Of a DNA stretch of 64,000 nucleotides, positions 24,401 to 39,400 are shown piece by piece. The stretch spans positions 3,645,001 through 3,709,000 of the forward strand of contig NC_086254.1 in assembly GCF_021018805.1 (NCBI RefSeq), read 5' to 3'. Position 1 is the stretch's first letter. Each line of letters opens with the position of its first letter. Source of the stretch: Prinia subflava. Taxonomy: Eukaryota > Chordata > Aves > Passeriformes > Cisticolidae. The notes below the pieces were generated by a model, which was not told the origin of the DNA, did no database searches, and saw only the letters and a list, made by a program, of their open reading frames with translations. The translations under genes were made by a program, and so were the position numbers.

Positions 24401-27400
24401 GGACAGAGTTCCTCTGCTTGCCAGGTTTCTTAGGAGAAATGGAGGGAGAGCAGGGTTGTGTGTTGCCCACGTGGACAGCAAACTTAAGATCCCATCTACA
24501 GGTTTCTAAAGCCTTTGGATTCCATATGACTGTTCCTTGTAGAATTGTCTTTTAAAATCAACACATCCACGTGTCTTTCTAAATACCTCCAGGGATGGTG
24601 ACTCAACCACTTCCCTGAGAAGCCTGTGCCAGTGCCTGACAACCCTTTCAGTGAAGAGATTTTCCCTTATACCTAATGTAAACCTCCCCTGGTGCAACTT
24701 CAGGCCTTTTCCTTTTGTCCTGTCCTTTGTTCCCTGGGAGAAGAGACCAACCCACACCTGGCTACAGCTCAACATGTTCTTCTTTGCCTGGAGCTGGGGC
24801 TCTGCACAAAGTGAACTGACACTACAGAAAGTGTCAGCCAGATGCAGAATTTGGTTTTCAATTGGCAGAACACAGGGGCTGAAAAATGCTTGCCTGATTT
24901 TTCCAGATAAAGAGAGGTGAAGAGTTTTGCTGCTGCTTTTAGCTGTGATCAAGATTTCACTCAGAGCTGGTGTGAACAAAGCTGTTAATTTTCAAATAAA
25001 CTGATGCTGATTTCTGGACACTTTCTTGTGTCATTTTCTTCTTACTCAAGAAGCTGTGTAAAATATAGACTGTTTTGCTTGAAAAACAAACCTGTCTGTC
25101 AGCAAACCACTAATAAGAGACTTTCTTTCTTTCTTACAGATCATGTGTAAGCCATTAGTAGACACTCTTGTTGAGTTTATCACAGCAGCAGCCAGGCAAC
25201 ATCAGCAGGTAAGGACGAAAGTAAACAAACAAAGCTGTGTAACAGCCAGAGAAGTCACTTAAACATGGCAGCTCAGATGGTTTTTAGTTAGTTTATAATA
25301 TGCTTTTAGGGCTGCCCAGTTGTGGAAGTGGCTTCTGGGGGGTCAGAGCTTTTGCAAATACTGTCTTGCTGCTACAGGTGTGTGAAGCTGTGGATGTGCC
25401 ACACAATATGCCCACAATCACGGGGGTTCTTTGGTAGCATCTCCTTTAAAATCTGCCTGCAGCTTTCAGGGTTGAGGCCTGATTGTGGTAGGGGTTCACT
25501 CCAGTTGCTTATTCCTTGATTGCTTCCTGCTTGGTAAGATTTCCTCAGTATTAATGGAGTGTGCTGTAGTCCCTGCCTCCTCGTGCTGCCTCGAGCTCAG
25601 GTCCTTGACTCTGTTCTGTGCCCTGCTAGCATTTTATAGTCTGTGTGCTGCTGTGTTTAGTTTAAAACCACCTGTGCTGCAGATCTGATTTTTGATGGTT
25701 GGTTGCCTGTGCCTGACTAACACAAAATTAGTGGCGCCTTATCAATAAAACCTTGCAGGGTGAGTGCACAGCTCAGTGTTGCTGGAGCAGGGAATGAGGC
25801 CTGTCTGGATTTTCACTGCATGGGGGGGCCTTCCACACAGTTAATAACCAAAACCCCTCTAGGCCAGTAGCACTGTCTCCAACTTTCCCACCCCCCAGCT
25901 GTACCCTGTGTCTGTCCCCTGCAGAAGTACATCCTAGATTGATCTTTCTGTTTCATAAATAGCTGTTTTATTGTTTCTGATCATTGCAGGGAATGTGAAG
26001 GGGTAGGTATGTGTTCACAGTAGGGCTGCTTTACTTTGTCAGTGTAAATTGCAGTTCAGACTGTTTTACCCAACAGGAATGGCTTTGATTTAAAGAAGAC
26101 AGAAAAAAAAAAAAAAAGTGAATTGAGCTGTTAATAATTTCAGTGGATGGTAATAAGGATGTGTTGCACAAATAACAAATTAATTGTAAGGCACATACTT
26201 GATCCCATTCTCAGGAGACCAGAACAGCATCCCAAGCAGACAGCTCCATTATGTGATATCTTTGCTCCTCCACAGGGAACAGCATTGTCCTTCTACCAGG
26301 GCTTCCACCAGGCTGCTCCAGCTTTGTTTGCAGAGCCTGTTTGCCTGTGGGTGGGAGGAGTAGGGGAGGACATGTGGAGTGTGTGGGAGCTGGGTACAGA
26401 ACACGGATATACTGCTGTTCAAACAAAGGCACATGGAGAGTGAGCTCTGGAAAGCCTGTGGAGCTTGGAGTTGCATTTACATTTTTTTACACAGTGCTTC
26501 CTTTTCAGGAATTCTGGCTTCCCAGCATAAAATGTCCAGTTTGTCAGGTTTTCAATCAAATTTTCCCACTAATTCTCAATGCAAGTGTGTTTTGGTGGTA
26601 TCCTAGTGGGTAGGGTAGAAGTCAGGCTAGGTAGATGTGTATGGCAAAGAGATGTGGGTAAAGCAGGGGTGGGGGTAACTTCTCCCTCAAAGCCTCTGGA
26701 AAAATGAGGTGGAAGGACTCAGCTTCCGAAAGGGCTGTACCAACTCAAGAGTCCTGAAATCACCAAAGGTCTCATGATACTCTGAATTTGGCCAGCCCTG
26801 ATGACTGAGAGGCAGGTGGGGTGGTCTTCCACTTTCAGCCCTGAATACTGGCTTCTAATCATTAAAGTAGCTTAGTCCCAGGGACTGGAGGCTTAACTTC
26901 TGTTCTAACACTCCTATTGTTAGTGGTGATTGTTCTGGATGTGGCTGCTGCATCTGTGTGGACAGCTAATCCCACTGGGGTTCTGGCTTCTGGGCTCTGC
27001 AGATGGCTTTAGCAGGGTGTCCCCAGGGCCACAGCAGGTGGGAAGAGCCATACTCTGCATGGGAGGGTGTAGGCTCAGCTCTGTGTCTTGTGTTGGCCTG
27101 ACATTGAACCTGGGGCTCTGGCCCAGCAGGGCTGCTGGCCACTAACCCAGCCAGCCTGGGGGAGAAGGAGATGCACCTTCAGGTGGAGCTTTAAGGTAGC
27201 TGTGAACAAAATGAAAAGGGATTCATGAAGAGCATGTGAAGGGGCTGTTCCTTCCTCCTCACCCTACACCTGGGAAGTTTTAGAGAGCAGCATGGAGGCA
27301 GGGGCTCTGCTCCACAGCTCCTCTCAGCCAGACTGGTCCCTACGTTTTCAGGGCCTCTAAGCAAGACCTTGTGGCCACTGGCCTACATACCCAGCTCTTC

Positions 27401-30400
27401 AAGAAGCTCTGCTCTTGCTGGGGCCTCTAGTGTGAAGTTAAACTGGATTATGAAGTGATTACCTGGACCAGCCTGGCTGAGGTGGTTTGCAGAACACAGT
27501 GTACAGCAGAGCCTGGGCCTGCCTGGGTCTGGTCAAGAGACAGCAGACCTGAACTGTGTGTGCACTGTTGTTGCTGTGCCTGCTGTTGTGGGCTGCTGCA
27601 GGTCTGTCAAACTCAGTTTCTGGGCAGTGGTAATAGAGAAGATCCTGTAGGAAATGCAGGAGCCATTCAGGTGCTGCTCAGCTGGCAGGGCCTTGCAGAG
27701 GAGCAGTGCAGCCTCTCCAGCCCCAGCCATTTGTCCTGGGGGCCTCAGTGCCTGCCTGCTACCCAGTGCTCGTGCATTTACATCACAAAACGGGACATGA
27801 GGATGATTTAGCTGAAAACTTACCTTTTGGCATGTTAAAGTTAACTTCAGTCAACTCACTTGTTCAGGGCACAGGGGCAGTCTGTTCAGGCGTGTCTGGG
27901 TGAAAACTGATTGATTTCACCAGGGGCAGTGCTCATTAACAGGAAATTATGGCTTCTGAGAAGCTGGTACAAGGATATTGGAAAGGAGAAATTGCCTGTG
28001 GACTGTTGGCTGTAGCTGATGACCCAGGCAACTGGGTCCTGCACTGCTGCTGCCTTTCTGTGCTGTCCTGTCCCCCTCAGCTGGTCACCTCTAAACCTGG
28101 AGAACAGCAAACCCTCAGTGGCAGGGCTGTGTCATTCCAGACAGAGGTGTTTGTAGCTATGGCATGGGTGTCACAAGGGAGATCCTTCTCTTTGGCCTGG
28201 CTGTTTGCTGTGGAGTAGGGTGTTTTGGAGATATTCAAAGGTTGCATCTTGATGCAGAATTTAGCAAAAGAAAAAAGGAAGCTTTATAACTTTAGATAGG
28301 GTGACTGACATTGTCAGCCCTTTTCCTCTGACACTGTTCCTGCATGCTTAAAGGAGCAGTGAGGTTGTTCAGCTCCATGCTGAAGTAATTTGTGAGATAA
28401 AACAACACTTTGGGGGTGGTGAGAGCTCTCAAGGCAGTTTTAAGTGTGGCTTACAGTGATGGGGTTGGTAAGTTTTCTTAGCAGTAAGCTCAACCTGTAT
28501 TACAAGTTCTAAACTGGAAAGGTGAATTTGCAATGGTCTTAGTGAGACTGAAGTTGAGACTGAAGCTTGTACCATGGCCAAGTTCTGCTCCTCTGATGTT
28601 ACTGCTGGGGCACAGATGCCTGCAGGAGACAGTAATGCAGCAGTTTCCCTGGAAAAGGAAAGAGATGGAGAGATTGGTGTCATTTGGAGCGGGGGAACAA
28701 GAGCAAGGAATGTTTTAACCAGGGAAGGGGGGTTGTTGTCCCACCCTGAATTCATTTAGTACCTGTTTAAACCTGTACATCAGAAAGATACAAGATGTGT
28801 GTGACAGTGGATCTGCAAAACCACCTTGTTCCAGGCAGTTTCTGCTTCTCAGCTGGACTTTTCACCCTTTGTGAGACCACACTGGCTGCAGGACCCTGTG
28901 ACTCGTGCTCTGCCAGTCCAAATGCATTGTGCCTGTGGCAGCTGGAGCTCTGAATGCCCAGTGATATTGGCTGGCCTGTTTTCAAACTCTGCCTTTCTTC
29001 AAGTGGAAGTTAAAGTCCCAAACATGCCCGTGGGAAAGTTAAAATGCTTCAGGCTTTAAAAAAAGTGTTTGGTCGTCACTCATTTATTGAACTGAGAAAT
29101 CTGGTGGGATTTGTGATGGTTTGAGTGGATTGTTTTTGTTTGGTTTTGTTTGTGGACTTGTTAATTTTGTTTTTTTCTACAGTAGCAGTTGGGATCCCTT
29201 TCACAAACTTTACTGATCCTTGCCATCCCTTATATGTGTTAAACCAACACATAACTTCAGGCTGTGCTGTCTTCTCAGAATATGGCCTGCCTCATCCCTG
29301 CCATGTGTCCTTGCAGTGTTCTCTGTTGTAGAAAGAAGTGAAAATATACAAAAATCACTTGATTGCAAGCAGCAACTGTGAAGCTTTTCAAGAGGACCTT
29401 AGTATGGGAGAAGTGCTACAAGTTAAAGTAAAAAAAGGAAGAAAAAGGTAAAGAATGACTTTGTAGTGCAGTCTAACCTAAGCTGTTGAATGCAGTTCTG
29501 CTGACTGAGGTCCTCAGAATCGTCACACTGTGACCTTGTCCTTGCAGAAACATCTTCAGTGGTAGCAGAACGGGGCCAGTGCCCACATCACAACCTTGTG
29601 GTACATCCAGGCAGCTCTGAGGACTCCCCTTACATTCCTGGAGTGCAGTAACCAGGCACACACGTCACACATGTGTCACACATGTGTCACACACGTGTCA
29701 CACACGTGTCACACACAGGCACTCCGAGTGCCTCGGGTACCCATGGCAGCTGGGGAAAGAGACCCCAGGGATAGCTGGCATGGGAAAATGCCAAGCCATC
29801 ACAACTTGCACTATCCCTTTGAGTTGTCCTGGTGCTAGTGAGTTGTGCTGTCTGGCACAGATGATCTCACTGGCAGGGCAGTTGGCCAGCAGGATCTGCG
29901 TGGTGCTGACAGGATGGGGGAGACTGGAGCCGTTTCATGGACGAAGGATGTTCCTGTCAGCCTGATGTCTTCCACGAGCACTGAACATATTCTCTCAAAT
30001 TCTGTTTGGAGAAAAATGTGTGTGAGCCAGTCCTCACTTCCTCCTTTCTTAGGACAATTCATTCTTACAGCTTCAGTTGCTTTCCAGGAGACCTTGACCT
30101 TCAAATTTCTTCCTTGTGCCTGTTTCAGTGGGTGTAGTGTTGCTTTTTCAATATGCACAAAAGCTTGGGTTTTTTAGTTTGTGCTGATGGAGCATAAACC
30201 AGGGATCAAGATGTGTTTAATTTAATGATTATTGCATGACTCAGCTACATACCAGAACCCTCCTGAGCCTTAGGTGAGGAATGTCTTCCTGGTTTATTTT
30301 TAGCTGTATTGGTCTGATGAGCAGAGCTACAGTAACATCTAATTCTGTAATTGTGCAGAATTACTGGCTGTCCCTGGGCTGATGCTGTTGCAGTAAAAAA

Positions 30401-33400
30401 CCCCTCAGTGCTGCACTGGTAACTGTGGTGAGGTTCTCACTGCACTATCCCCCCATTCCCATATAGGAGGAGTGGATGAGTCCATGAACTAATGTTTCCA
30501 CCCTAAAAACTCCCTGTGAGTGTGAGGATGAGGGGAGGAAGGCAAACACGTGGCTGGTTGCATTGCAGTAGCCAGGTGTGCTGCTGATGCAGGCTCCTGT
30601 GGACAAGGGCACCTGGCAGCTCCCCCTGGAAGCAGGCTGGAGCACAGCCTCTCTGAAGCCTGGCCTAGAACAGCTGTGCCTTTCCCTGAGAAGTCCAGCT
30701 TGTTGGCCAGCAGTACTGGAACGAGTTTGGAAATGAGCACTAATAAATAAAACTTACTGCTGCCAGGAGTAATGTGTTGTCTCCATCTCGCTCATGGCAG
30801 ACACTTAAAACTTTTTCTAGTCTGAAACTTTTTCCATGGATTTACAGAAATGGTTTCATATCCATCCCTTGTTCTTTTCCTTTGGGAAGGGCACTGGGAG
30901 TGTACACATCAACACAATTGCTAAGAGCTTCTGCAATTACTTTGCACTGTGGGCACACATCAATTTGAATACATTCCTGCCTTCTTATTTACATTCAAAG
31001 CTATATTGATTAAGGATGTTGCAGTAGCTGGAAGCTGGATAATGAGGCTATATTTGTCCATCAAGTGAGTTTATTTTCTGTGATTTGGCTGGAACTCTGC
31101 AGCGCTGATGTAAGTGCAGAGCTGTCATAAAACTAATAAAAGTAATTTTACTTAGTGTGGAAATGAGAATGGGCACTGAGACAGAGTTCAAAATGTCATC
31201 TTATGTCATACAGATTCATTAGTATTTCAGAATGTGTTTTTCTAAAGCTGTCTGTGACAAGGAACCCTTTAAGATCTATCTAAGAGAGAGTGTATTTTCG
31301 GTAAGTTGCTAATTAATCTTGGTCCTTTGGCAGTCTCCCCAAAGGGATCAAACATATATAGACAAAATTTTACAGAACTGAAGCAGGTCTGTGCCAGAGC
31401 TGCCACCACCAGAAGACTAAAATATGATCCCAAAGTCCTGCCAGAGAGGTCTTGGCTGGTTGACAGTTGTCCTTCAGAACAGTTTATGTTCTATGTAAAT
31501 ATCTAAGTTAAAAATTAATTAAACTTTAATGCAGCAAGAGCAGTAAAAGTGCTGCAAAGCCTTGGAAGCCAGCACCCCTCTGTGTGAGTGTTTGGGAGTA
31601 TTTCACTTCATGCTGGGGGAGATGAATGGATCCCCACGTTAATGCACCGTGCCCTGCCTGTGTGCTCGCAGATAGCTGCCAGCAGGTCGCAGAGGAAGAG
31701 CTTGTTACAGAACATTTTGCATAAGCTCTGTCTAAAAATGAAGCAAAATAAACCTCCCCAGATAAGAGCCAGCACCAGTTCAGCTCTACCTCCTTTGCAT
31801 CAGGAATGAGCACTGGGCAGGCCGCTGGTGGGAGCTGAGCAATAGGCCAGGAGTGAAAGGCTCCCTTCAGAGCATCCTCTGTCCCTTGGCACAGGTCTGA
31901 CACCCTGTGCCTGTGTCCTCTGCAGAGGTGTCACTGGTGGGCAGACCCTCAGAAGGTGAAGTGTCCACAGGCAGTGAGATCCAAGGGATGCATTGCTGGA
32001 GAATCCATCCTTTTCATCTTCCTCGGTTCAGTATGTTCCCTGTCGTCAATAAAAAGAAATCTTTTGCAGCTGGAAAATCTATGTCAGACTCCAGTCTATG
32101 CCTTGGCTCCAGTCAGTGTCCTGTTCCTGTTTTTGTTTTGTGTAAGGTGATGGTCAAGGAGAGTCTGTGTTTTCCAAGGTAAAGCTGAACTCTGGGTGGG
32201 CTCTTGGGCATTTTTCATCTATTTCATCACGAGCCAGCAAAGCCCTGGGACAGGAACTAGCTCTAGATATGTAAACTGTCCACTCAACTTGAAGGGAAAG
32301 CAGTTGAATGCTTAAATGCTTTGCTGGGTCAGAGCCAGAGTGCTCTACATTTTTGTGTGGATATTCTTAGTTCCCAGACCTTCAGGATGGTTGAGCATGT
32401 GGATTATTGCATCCCAGCCTTTCGTTTTTGAGAGTGTTTCTTGCACTGGGATTGCACAGGAAAACTGTTTTCCTTTGGTAAGCAGGAGGACATTGACAGC
32501 ATCTATAAATAGTCTCTGATGTTCTTTGGAAAGGTGTCTGATGCCACAGCAAAACGTGTCTCCCTGGGGAACTGCTTTCTAAGCTGTGTTTCTCTCTTAC
32601 TTGTGTGAGATGGTTGAAAATTTTAAAAGGTCTGTTTAAATTTTTCAGGTCCTCCTGACTGCATTTAAAGCTGAGTGCTCAAAATCCCATGGCATGAGTT
32701 TCCACTTGGATTTGAGCACTTGGTGTGCTTTTGGCTTATTTCAGTTGAATGTGGGACCCCAGTCACTGAACCTGCAGGGTCTCGTGGGAGTATCATGCAT
32801 GTTGTGAGCTGTTTATGGTTGTTTTATTTTTAATTTTACCTTTATATTTTTTTGTTGTTGTTGTTGATGTACTTCTTGGTGCCTTCCATGGCCTCTCTGT
32901 TTTTTGCCAGAAGTGTCTAGCAGACAGTTGCCTGCACTGCCCACAAACAAATCCATAGTGATACCAGGCATTAATTGACTGGCACAGAGACACTGCCCTG
33001 TTATCTTTATATTCACCATACTCAGTGCAACACAAGCAGAAGATGAAAAAACTTCTGTTTGCCTCTCTATTGTGATACTGGCTGTATTTATTCTGCTCAC
33101 TACAGTTCAGCTGATTGTGTTGATGGTCATGTAGCAAATCCTCAGCAATGGAGGAAGCATTCTAGTCAGTTACTGGGAAGAAATAAGAAAATTAAAGTCA
33201 CATAAACTTTAATTCTTGCTGTAGACAGCTGCTGGTAAGAGCTGTCCAAGGAGGGAAGTGCTCCAGAGCAGTAACAGCCCTGTGTGTGTAGGATGGACTT
33301 GCTGAGTTAGATCTAAACCATATTGCAGTGATTTTCCAACTCTGAGTGATTTCCTAGCCTACTAAATTAAACTCACCATCTGACACATGGGGAGTTGATG

Positions 33401-36400
33401 GTTTTTAAAAAGTGAGTTGATAGTTTTTAAAAAGAGATTGAACCACCCAAGTGAGTTGTGCTCAGCCTCCCAAACACAGCCCCTCCAACAGTTTGAGGAG
33501 TGAGTGGTTGTGTGGAGCAAATGGGAAAAGTTGGCTTGGAGACAAGGTCATTGCCATGTGTTTAATAATGGCATAACAAACACAGGAGGGGAAGAAGTGG
33601 CTGTGGTGTGATAAAATTAGCAACTCTCAGTCATATGGATTCAAGATATATGAATGCTGCAAAATATAAAAAAAATCAGGATAGAATCCTGTTAAAGTTC
33701 TGGGGAATGAATTATGTTCTGTTTACAGTGAGCTGTGGGATCTTGGTGTAGGAGTACTAGGAGGTGTGTTGGAAGGGTGTTTTGTTGGCAAGTGAAAAAA
33801 GATTTGGGCTTCTACAGCATAAAATGAAATGCCAATCTGGGCTCTGCTCACTGACAAGGATGTCCCCAAGTGTTTGTGTCCATTTTTGTTGTAGTATGGG
33901 GGTGTGGGAGTGGTGGGGTTTGGCTGCTTCTCTTTCTGCTTTCCCTTGGCACATATTAAAAGTTGAAGCACAAGAAAGGAGTTCAGGTAGCTCTGCAGGA
34001 TTTCTCAGCAACCTCCACACAGAACAAGATTTCAGCCCTGTCCCTCTTCCCAAGGGCGCTGTGCCTCTGTCTTGTCATTGTGCCTCTCTCAGTGGATCCT
34101 GCAAAATGAAAAGAGTCTGCTGGTGAGCATCCAAAACAATGAAGCTTCAAAGTTCAACCCAGTACAATTTCCAGCTTTTTTTTTTTTTCTTAGCAATGCT
34201 TTTTATTTCAATATTCCAAGCTAACAATTTTACTGGCGTGCAAGTGCCAGTTTTTGTACTGCATGAAAGCTAAACTTCAGTGGTTGATGGTTAAGTGAAT
34301 TGGAATTCTAATTTCTTATTATCTGCTGATAAATGTTCTCAGAAGATGAAAACCTTTGTTCTTGCAGTATCAAACCTGGTCTGGTGTATAGGGGCAGCAG
34401 CTAAAAGCACACAGTGCCTAGGCAACATGGGCTTTTTTTAAACATGTGCTGCTCTTAAATCTCCTAAATTATTCAATTAGACTTCAGCAAAGCCTCCTTA
34501 AATAGGCTGCATTATGCTGTAGCTGCCTTCTGAATTGCCTCAAGAAAATCCTATTGGGAGTCTCTTCTGAATTAAGGCTTTGCTGTGCAGAGGACACAAA
34601 TGGCTTGGAAAGTATTGGGAGGAGCAGGGAGGGTGAGGCAGCTGGGGGGACAGTTCTGCTCTTGGTCTTACCAATGTGTGGAGTAACTTGAGGTGTCAGT
34701 GGAGCCTCTTGGTGTTCAGTACTACAATATATGAATAATTAATAAAGTTAAATAGAAATGGACAAAATTAGAGCTTTTTGGGGATGGGTTGGTTTGGGGT
34801 GTTTTTCAAAGAGGAGAGCCAGAGTTGAGAGAGAGTGTCCCAGATGATTTCCTGGGAGGTTTCTTGGTCATGTTTCTTTGAGCCTCAGATACTGGGATGT
34901 CCTGCAAGAGTCTTTGCTTTGATTTCTTAACAAAAGAACATTTCTTGCTCTGATGTTCAGAGTGAGAAACTTGTAAAAGCAAAGTAGAAATGCTTCAAAG
35001 TAAACAGGGTCATATCAAGAAACCAAATTGGTTTAGACTGTTTTTTAAAATTGTGCCTGTATCCTTAACTGGGGAGAGAAGAAGGAAAATGGGCATATTT
35101 TCTGATTATTATTTTTAATGTGAGAAAGAGAGGCTTGGTTGCATTGCACAGAATCCATTCCTGTTCTTTTCTCCTCTGGTCTCAGTATGTCCTGTGGTAC
35201 CAGTGTTCCCCACCAGTGTTTCACTCCTGTAACTGGGCATTACAGGAAGAGCAAAAAAACTTCAGAGCTTATGGATGCTAATCTGTGTTCTGCTGCTGAT
35301 TTATCCTGTGTCCTCATGGCTCACTTAATTATGTCATCTTTTCATTTCCCAAGAATTTAGGGTAATTATATATTGACTTTTTTTTTTGAGCAAAATGTTA
35401 AGATTGATTGGCCTTTGTGATATGGTAAGTGGTTACCCCAGGGAGAAATGAATCTCAGTGTTGACCAAAGCAGCAGTCCAGTGTATGGATTGCTGTGTCC
35501 CAAGGGTCTGCCTGTTGGCCTCTGGTGAAAGAAGAGAGCAGGGTTTTCCCCAGCCCTGAATGCTCACCATTTGTTGTATGCCAATGAAATTCTCAGAGCT
35601 GGTATCTAATACCATCAGGCAGGCCTGGCCCAGGGGTCCTGTGTATTATTTTATATGATTATTGTTCTGACTGCACAGATGTCCTGCAGACCCTTTATCT
35701 GAGGCAGAAAAGCTGCCAGTGCACCCCAGTATTTACCATGCAGGTATGCTCTGAAAAACTGCACTGTCAGGTCTCTGTGTGTATTGACTCCTCTCTACTC
35801 CCTTTAAAGTATAGCAACTTCTTACTTATTATCACTGCATCTTGTTAGACTGTGGTGACCATAGGAGGAAGCTTTAATTTTTCTTTTTTTGCCTCTCCCA
35901 GCTGCCAGCAGAGCAGTGCTGAAGGAAGCAGCTGTACCTGTGCACTCCTGCATTGGGCACAGATGTCCTGCAGCAGTGAGCAGACTCTGCCAAATGGGCC
36001 CCTCTGGGTTAGTCAAGTACAAGTGGAGGCTTTTCCTCTGGCAAGAACACCCTCCAGAGCACTGTTTGTAGGAGAACCAAGCATCAAAAAAGTCCATTCC
36101 TTGGCAGCAGTGAAGAGAATGTGATTTGCAGAGTCCCTGGTTAAACAAAGTAATGATGGTTTAAGGCATGAAGAACCCTGTGTGTGAGTGAATGCTGTAT
36201 ATATGGTGTGCAGGCTGTAATGATCTGCCAGGACTGCTGGTCCTGGGATTTCTGCTGTTTCAAGCACATGTAAAACCTCTCTGTTGTGGCTGTCAGTGAA
36301 ATCAATGAGTATCTTTACCTGTAGGGTCTAGACTGACACAACTTGTGTTATACTCCACATAAAGGTGATTTGTGTGGAGTATAGCTCAATCCACGTTTTC

Positions 36401-39400
36401 ATCCAGACTGAGCAGCAGTGGTTAAAGTGTTTGTCATGCTGTAGCCATGCTCAGGTTGTGGGGGAGGAGGAGGATGTGCCAGTGTAACTAATGGAATAAA
36501 CTTTCTGTTGTCTGGCAAGTGCTCAGTCACAGCAGAATGGAGTGAGCACCTTCTGCTGCTGCTCTTCAGAGCCTTGGGAGTAGTAGTGGAATCATAACAG
36601 GTTGCTTAACTTCTCCTTGCTACTAGAGCAGGACGTCTGAGTCATGGGTGAAGAGGTTTATGAAGGATAATAGAGAGGAGAGGGGAGTTAGCAGGAGGAG
36701 GCAGATGGAGATTCCTTTGCAGCCAGTTTTGCCTCTGCTTCCATGGAACTTTGTTCTTTTTCAGAAGAAAGGTGGCAAAACCTGAAGCCCAAAAGTCGAG
36801 TATCCAAAGTATGCACCAAGGTCTGATCTAGTGCCACATCCTGTGGTTTTCCTCTGCTTGGGGGCACTTTTGCCATCCCTGAGTCTTGGTCTTGAGCCTT
36901 TCTTAAGGAGAGGAGGGATCCAGCTCACCTGCTGCTTTAGCAGGGGATGCGCAGGTGATTGCTTTGCCTTTTTTCCATTGTTGAGGTAGTGAAGTTGACC
37001 TGCAATGGAATTACTGTGTGGATGAATGTTCAAACAGTCCTAGCAGGACACATAACCCTTTTTGTTTGCAAGTTGCTGTTCTGCATGTTTAAACCAGCCA
37101 GAGGGAGAGATTTAGGAGTAAAAGTTAAACCCACAGAGTTCATTCATCATTTTTGTGCTCAAGAAGGCCTAAACAGATCACCTATACAGCAGTGATGGTC
37201 AAATGAGCTAAACATGCCTTGTATGGCAATTATTTTCAATGTGCTAATTATTTGTAAGCTGTGAGTGATTTAAAGGTTCCTGCCAGATCTGTGGAAATCT
37301 GCATTTTTACTGGGAAGGAAGAACAGATAAAGATGCCTGAAGCTGGGCTGTAGTGCAGGTTGGCTTGTTCTAAACCACTCAAGATTGCAAGAGCTTGTTG
37401 ATGTAGGATGTTTGGTGGGTGTACACTGAAATTGCCTTTCTTGTCCAAGGTTGTAAAATATGATTTAGGTGTCACTTAAATGCTTTACATGTTGTAATTA
37501 ACCAGCCTTGCAAAATTTTTCTCATCCATTTGTTGCAGGAACTTAATTTAAGCTGTAAAACATCATTTGTTTTCATCACTTTCTAGCACAGAGAATTTTA
37601 TTCCTGAGCTCATAAATCTTTTTTTTTTGGCAAGGCCAGACTGGGGGAGGAACCTGCTTTCTGGCCCAGAGCATGATGTTTGGAGCACTGTGAAGGTGTA
37701 GGAGCAGGGGATGGTGGATCATGGCTGGGGGTTTCTGCTAAGTTTTATTTCTGCATTCTTCTGCAACCTGGAAACTGTCATCTGACTGCCAACCTTAGCC
37801 AACAATATCACACCTTGTCAGAGCTGAGGGAATGCATTGAAAAAGCTATTTCATTAATTTGAGGATGCTGGGTTGTAGCAGGAATTTGTGAATTCGGCTC
37901 CAAAGCCAGGAGATCATACAGGAGATGTTTCCGTGGTCTTTGTGGGCAGTGTGAGCTCTCTCTGACTGTGCTCTCAGGTACCAGGAGTCTGCCTAGTGAC
38001 TGACAGTGCAGGGCAGAGGAGCCAGCCAGGAACAGGGGCAGGAAGGGCTCTTCTCTGTCACTTAATTAGAGGGATAACAGAGTAAATTTGGGATGAAAGT
38101 TGATGTCTAATTTTTAAACCAAGAAATAGTTGTGTTGTTGCTCAGATGCCCTTGCATGGGCAGTTCTGCACAGCTGAAGATGCCAGCCACATTCTCCCAA
38201 CAATCCACTGATCCCAGAAGCTGTGAGCACTTTCCACACTGAAACCTTTTAGACAGCTACTGAATGAGTGTCCTGGCTCTACTATGTGTGTGTGCCTTGT
38301 TTCAGTGGTGGTGAGGAGGGAAAACTAGCTTTTGTTACCAAAAATAGTTTTCTTAAGCCACAGCCAGGGCTTTGTCTTATCCTCCCACCCCGTTGGATTT
38401 GAAATATGTATGAATCATGTCTGTGTGCACATGCTGTGTGTGAGATAGTGCACTTACATCTTGGGGATTGAGGAAAAGTGATTTGGCAAAGGTTTCTTAA
38501 ACACCTCTGGCTTTCACTTTTTTCTGTCTAAAGCATTCAAATAAGTTTTGTATGTTTTCAGTAAATAACTGGTGTTTGATGCTTGTTCAATGAGGATCTT
38601 GTTAAGGATGATCCTTCATGTTAAGGATCTTGAAGCATTATTTCTTGTCTGTCCTTAAATTTGGGAAGAATCCTGTTCTGTCCCTCTTCTCATCTTCCCC
38701 CAGGGAGGCCATGGAGATGCTCCAAGGGCTGGGGCTCCTCTGCTCTGGAGCCAGGCTGGGAGAGCTGGGGGTGCTCACCTGGAGAGGAGAAGGATCCAGG
38801 GACATCTCAGAGCCTCTTCCAGTGCCTAAAGTGCCTCCAGGAGAGCTGGAGAGGGACTGGGGACAAGGGATGGAGGGACAGGACAAGGGGAATGACTTCC
38901 CACAGCCAGAAAGCAGGAGTAGATGGGATATTGTGAAGAAATTCTTCTCTGTGAGGGTGGTGAGGCACTGGCATGGGTTGCCCAGAGCAGCTGGCAACAC
39001 TTCTCTGGAAGTGCCCAAGGTCAGGTTGGATGGGGCTTGGAGCAACCTGGGACAGTGGAAGCCCATGGCAGGGGGGGGAACAGGATGGGCTTTAAGGTGC
39101 CCCATCCATGCCAAACCACTCCATGACTGTATGGTATGTACAGCATACATGATCTATACATGTTCTCTGAACAGCCTGCTGCCAATTTGCTGTGTGGAAC
39201 ATATCCACTGTTGTGGGTCTTGTTGTCCCAGCCCCCTCATAATTTGTCCTTTGCAATGACCTTCAAGGCTGAGTTTCTAACTTGGATTCAGCTGCCAAAC
39301 CAATATCAAACAGACTCGTGGCTCATGGGCTCAGAAACACTCAAATGGATGAATCAAACATGGTTGAGAAATAAGAGACCCTGAAACTCAACACTGCTCT

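Noticed and set aside
38618..39259. 213-codon plus frame and 170-codon minus frame
   Set aside because: They lie almost entirely in a CR1 LINE 3' fragment that is non-coding in this part.
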